In this document: positions 34,766 through 37,649 of the stretch, in pieces
Layout: each line of letters starts with the position of its first letter
How positions within the stretch are numbered: position 1 is the first letter of the stretch
Assembly: GCA_016868195.1 (NCBI GenBank)
Contig: VGHQ01000009.1
Span: forward strand, 1-37,649
Length of the DNA stretch: 37,649 nucleotides
Source of the DNA: Betaproteobacteria bacterium
Lineage (GTDB): Bacteria; Pseudomonadota; Gammaproteobacteria; Burkholderiales; Methylophilaceae
Direction of reading: 5' to 3'
Translations under genes and position numbers: made by a program
The notes under the pieces: model-generated
Told to the model about the DNA's origin: nothing
The model's input: the letters and a program-made list of their open reading frames with translations, nothing else
Databases searched by the model: none

Positions 34766-35965
34766 TCATGATAGAACCATGATATTAGTGGCATTAAAAT
34801 CCAAGACTTTGGGCGTATCAATAAAGATAATGGGATCCATAGATCGCCACACAAGGTAGATAGGGGTATCTGTAATTTTAAATTGCGTGAGATCGATTAT
34901 ATCTCCATGGCTGCCATAGATTTTTGCGGCATAGATATCCTCAATATGGTAAAAATTCTCTGGATTTAATGTTTTATCATCTCGTGCCCAAATGGCGTGC
35001 ATTTGCTCTTTATCATTTTTAAAGTGATGGATTTCAAAGAGCATATCGTTAAATAAAGCGCCCATATAAGTCATGCCTTCCATACGATCAACCAGAAACA
35101 AAACCCCTTCAGCATTTCGATAAGGTAGATAAAGTTTAGTCAGGCGCCCACAAGCAATGAGCAAAGAAATTGCGCGAAGAGTATATGACGTAATCTCATG
35201 ACGTTTTAACTCAATGGCACCATAAATAGTTTTGATATTAAAGCTTTCAGCGATTCTTTGGATAAGTGCTAATTTTTTAATGAGATTGAATTTAAAAAAT
35301 TTACCTAATTTGGGAATTAAGAAATTCGAATAAATGAGTTCAGGCTCCTTATCCATTTCATTCGTTAAATTAATCGTATGAATGTCAGGGAGCTGATATT
35401 TGTCTTTTAAAAGCTTGAATACCATATCGTTAAAGAACGGGCTAAATGAGGGAATAGAAGGCCCTGCCACTTTAATTTTTTTAAGTCTTGCCATGTTAAA
35501 AGTCGTAGCCCAGATGTTTAAAAATGCGTGAAGCGCTTCTTGACTAAAACTTGTCATCTCAATTTCAATCGATGCAATATGTTTTTGATAGCCCAGTAAT
35601 GTGAGATCTAAAAGCTCTCGCCATTGAAGATAAATATCTTCTTGATCGACGAGCACTAATTTCAGATTAAATTTAATATCGTGCCCCATTAAATCATCCA
35701 TAAAGGTAGGACTAAATTCACCGATACGATTTGATGGAATAAGCAGCGTGACATCTTGAATTTTATGCTGGCGACACATCTCAACGACACCTAAGGGATC
35801 CTCAATTAAATCTTCGATGGTGAGGCTTAACCCAAAAAAATGATTGGGAATTTTATGATTCTTCGGAGGAATGTGTCCGTCATTGAAAAAAAGCTTGTGG
35901 CTTAAGATGAGTGATAAAGCATTCTTCAGAAATGCGCGATTGAAAAAAGAAAATTTTTTAAACAT
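34766..35965 (-). CDS. Unrecognised ~400-residue protein upstream of pqqA
   Basis: A 399-residue ORF with good coding character that I cannot assign. The frame is open to 36004, but that stretch lies against the amtB terminator and has no ribosome site; the ATG at 35965, behind AAGG, is preferred. Residues 1-35 are basic and hydrophobic, not a classical signal. The pattern of alternating strands and helices (ITIEDL.., DVTLLIP, IASIEIEM, KKIKVAG, IHTINLTNEMDKEPE) suggests a TIM-like barrel with acidic strand ends, as in glycoside hydrolases, followed by a beta-rich C-terminal part (about 265-399) with VDRMEGMTYMGALFND. The fold is inference. pqqA follows 114 bp later on the same strand. Confidence 0.7.
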   Translation of the reverse strand: MFKKFSFFNRAFLKNALSLILSHKLFFNDGHIPPKNHKIPNHFFGLSLTIEDLIEDPLGVVEMCRQHKIQDVTLLIPSNRIGEFSPTFMDDLMGHDIKFNLKLVLVDQEDIYLQWRELLDLTLLGYQKHIASIEIEMTSFSQEALHAFLNIWATTFNMARLKKIKVAGPSIPSFSPFFNDMVFKLLKDKYQLPDIHTINLTNEMDKEPELIYSNFLIPKLGKFFKFNLIKKLALIQRIAESFNIKTIYGAIELKRHEITSYTLRAISLLIACGRLTKLYLPYRNAEGVLFLVDRMEGMTYMGALFNDMLFEIHHFKNDKEQMHAIWARDDKTLNPENFYHIEDIYAAKIYGSHGDIIDLTQFKITDTPIYLVWRSMDPIIFIDTPKVLDFNATNIMVLS

Positions 35966-36004
35966 GAGCCTTATTATAACTTTAAGCATATTCATTTCAT
36001 GCAT

Positions 36005-36030
36005 AAAAAAAGGGCGCTTAAAAAGCGCCC
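36005..36030 (-). terminator. Terminator of the glnK-amtB operon
   Basis: Minus strand GGGCGCT-TTTTA-AGCGCCC followed by TTTTTTT, starting 27 bp after the amtB stop. It is a canonical intrinsic terminator. Confidence 0.88.
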
Positions 36031-36056
36031 GAGAGTAGTCACTACTTCAGGATATA

Positions 36057-37469
36057 TTAGTTATGATACGCTGTCTCACCATGGCTTGATGTATCTAAAC
36101 CTTCTCTTTCAGCGTCAGCCTTCACACGTAATCCCATCGTTGCTTCGATCACTTTAAAAAGTACATAACTTACAATGCCTGACCAAAGAATAGTCACGCC
36201 GACGGCTATCGCCTGAATATAGACTTGGTCTGATATTGTCACACCTTCAGCAAATCCAACCCCGCCTAAATCAGGTGACATAAAAATACCTGTACCGATT
36301 GCACCTACAATACCACCTACGCCGTGAACACCAAATACGTCAAGCGAGTCGTCATAGCCTAATGCATTTTTAAGTCCTGTGACCGCGTAGAAGCAGAGAA
36401 TACTTGCAATAAAACCAAGTGCAATGGCGCCCATCGGACCCACAAAAGCACATGCAGGGGTAATTGCTACCAGTCCTGCCACAGCCCCTGATGCACCGCC
36501 GAGCATGGAGGGTTTACCTCGCGTTAACCATTCAATAAATATCCATCCAAGGACTGCCGCTGCGGTCGCAATTTGCGTATTAATTAAAACTAAACCTGCT
36601 GTACCATCAGCTGCAAGCTCACTACCCACATTAAAGCCAAACCAACCCACCCAGAGCAATGAAGCTCCGATCATGGTCATGACTAAATTATGAGGCGGCA
36701 TTGCTTCTTTTCCGTAGCCAATTCTTTTGCCAATGACAATAGCGCCTACGAGTGCCGCAATACCTGCGTTAATGTGAACGACTGTTCCACCTGCAAAGTC
36801 TTTTGCTCCTAAGGTTGCAAGTACACCACCACCCCAAACCATGTGGGCAATCGGAAGGTAGACTGCCGTGACCCATAACGCCATAAACACGAGCAATGAT
36901 GAAAATTTAATACGTTCTGCAAATGCGCCGACGATCAATGCTGGAGTGAGGGTTGCAAAAGTTAATTGGAAAGTTGTGAAAACAAATTCTGGAATCGTTC
37001 CAGAGAGTGTGTCTGATCCAATACCTTTTAAGAAAATTTTGCTAAAACCCCCAATATAGTCGTTATAAGTACCGCCGTCTGAGAAAGCAAGTGAATAACC
37101 AAAAGCAACCCAGATAATGGAGATTAATGAAAATGTCACAAACACTTGCATCAAAATCGATAGCATATTTTTAGATCGCACAAGACCGCCATAAAATAAT
37201 GCCAAACCGGGAATCGACATCATGATGACAAGCACAGTCGCAATAATCATGAAAGCTGAATTACCCTCGCTTAATGTAGGCGCAGGCTCTGCAGCTTCGG
37301 CTGGGGCAGCTGTTGTTGCATCTGAAGACGCTTCTGCAAGCATAATGGTATCGGTTGCAGATAAAGCACTGATTGAATCTAGATGCTCAGTTGCAAATCC
37401 TATATTGATATTGAATAGGCTCACGCAAAGCATGCACATAAGAGATAATGTAAATAATAATTTTTTCAT
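36057..37469 (-). CDS. amtB: Ammonium transporter AmtB
   Basis: A 470-residue ammonium channel of the Amt/Mep/Rh family. A signal peptide (1-26, ending GFA) is followed by an Ala/Pro-rich linker to about residue 70, then eleven membrane helices. Conserved blocks are GLALFYGGLVRSKN, IWVAFGYSLAFSDGG, DFAGGTVVHINAG with the first pore histidine, WVGWFGFNVGSELAADG, and DVFGVHGVGGIVGAIGTG with the second. The C-terminal GLRVKADAEREGLDTSSHGE tail is the GlnK-binding end. The signal plus linker is found in many betaproteobacterial AmtB proteins. It lies 15 bp after the glnK stop in one operon and ends at a strong terminator. Confidence 0.96.
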   Translation of the reverse strand: MKKLLFTLSLMCMLCVSLFNINIGFATEHLDSISALSATDTIMLAEASSDATTAAPAEAAEPAPTLSEGNSAFMIIATVLVIMMSIPGLALFYGGLVRSKNMLSILMQVFVTFSLISIIWVAFGYSLAFSDGGTYNDYIGGFSKIFLKGIGSDTLSGTIPEFVFTTFQLTFATLTPALIVGAFAERIKFSSLLVFMALWVTAVYLPIAHMVWGGGVLATLGAKDFAGGTVVHINAGIAALVGAIVIGKRIGYGKEAMPPHNLVMTMIGASLLWVGWFGFNVGSELAADGTAGLVLINTQIATAAAVLGWIFIEWLTRGKPSMLGGASGAVAGLVAITPACAFVGPMGAIALGFIASILCFYAVTGLKNALGYDDSLDVFGVHGVGGIVGAIGTGIFMSPDLGGVGFAEGVTISDQVYIQAIAVGVTILWSGIVSYVLFKVIEATMGLRVKADAEREGLDTSSHGETAYHN

Positions 37470-37484
37470 AATTTGATCCTCTGA

Positions 37485-37649
37485 TTAAAGAGCGTCCTCC
37501 CCAGTTTCACCAGTTCTTATACGATAAACTTCCTCGAGTTCCATCACAAAAATTTTACCGTCACCGATTTTGCCAGTGAGCGCTGATTTTTGAATGGCCT
37601 CCACTGCACGTTTGAGTAATTTATTTGGAATGGCTGCCTCGATTTTGAC
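37485..37649 (-). CDS. glnK: PII nitrogen regulatory protein GlnK, C-terminal part (5' end outside window)
   Basis: The last 54 residues of a PII protein. They include [20 protein letters not shown], the B-loop [17 protein letters not shown], and the C-loop/terminus [12 protein letters not shown], nearly the textbook PII ending. The T-loop with its tyrosine is upstream of the window edge. Linkage to amtB identifies it as GlnK, which binds AmtB and blocks ammonium uptake under nitrogen sufficiency. It differs clearly from the divergent PII-like gene at 6109-6444. Confidence 0.95.
   Translation of the reverse strand, partial: VKIEAAIPNKLLKRAVEAIQKSALTGKIGDGKIFVMELEEVYRIRTGETGEDAL

Overview
The window is a compact, AT-rich chromosomal segment of a betaproteobacterium, most likely an aquatic methylotroph of the Methylophilaceae. 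The case rests on the gltB-gltD-hemE order, a split coenzyme B12-dependent ribonucleotide reductase (nrdJa/nrdJb), a 23-residue pqqA gene (PQQ is the cofactor of methanol dehydrogenases), very short intergenic gaps and low GC. Family placement is inference. No tRNA, rRNA, CRISPR array, insertion sequence or prophage was seen.

Layout. 1-4649 (+): 3' part of gltB, then gltD and hemE. 4653-6040 (-): htpX and a glycine-zipper envelope protein. 6109-11942 (-): a heavy-metal RND efflux operon (outer-membrane factor, lipoprotein adaptor, CzcA/CusA-like pump) ending in a PII-like gene. 12087-16641 (+): a divergent MacAB-TolC-like operon. 16646-20575: DUF3293 protein, cytochrome b561, DoxX, a GNAT, mutY and exoD. 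20578-23274 (-): uppP and thiC, with a TPP riboswitch at 23322-23405 in front of thiC. 23498-25963: pcm, an isochorismatase-like hydrolase and convergent waaA. 26100-29131 (+): nrdJa-nrdJb behind a promoter with NrdR boxes. 29169-31781: a trypsin-like TPR protease overlapping a small lipoprotein gene, a 67-residue Cys-rich protein, a dienelactone hydrolase-like gene and a 55-residue ORF. 31891-34528 (+): thiS-thiG-apaG-mltA. 34581-37649 (-): pqqA, an unrecognised 400-residue protein, amtB and the 3' end of glnK.

Themes. Nitrogen assimilation genes sit at both ends (gltBD; glnK-amtB). Thiamine synthesis is represented by thiC and by thiSG in two loci. Two tripartite export systems share one 144-bp divergent control region. 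Several convergent gene pairs abut or overlap, as expected of a streamlined genome.

Most interesting signals: (1) three unrelated genes have a TAtAAT-like box exactly 6 nt before ATG and no Shine-Dalgarno, suggesting leaderless mRNAs; (2) the thiC leader has a complete TPP switch in which the 5' strand of P1 mimics the ribosome site; (3) a PII-like protein coupled to a metal pump; (4) pqqA without other pqq genes nearby, with a helically phased direct repeat upstream; (5) an unrecognised protein next to pqqA; (6) a promoter with two NrdR-like boxes 31 bp apart before nrdJ. All functional statements come from reading sequence and motifs; nothing was searched against a database.
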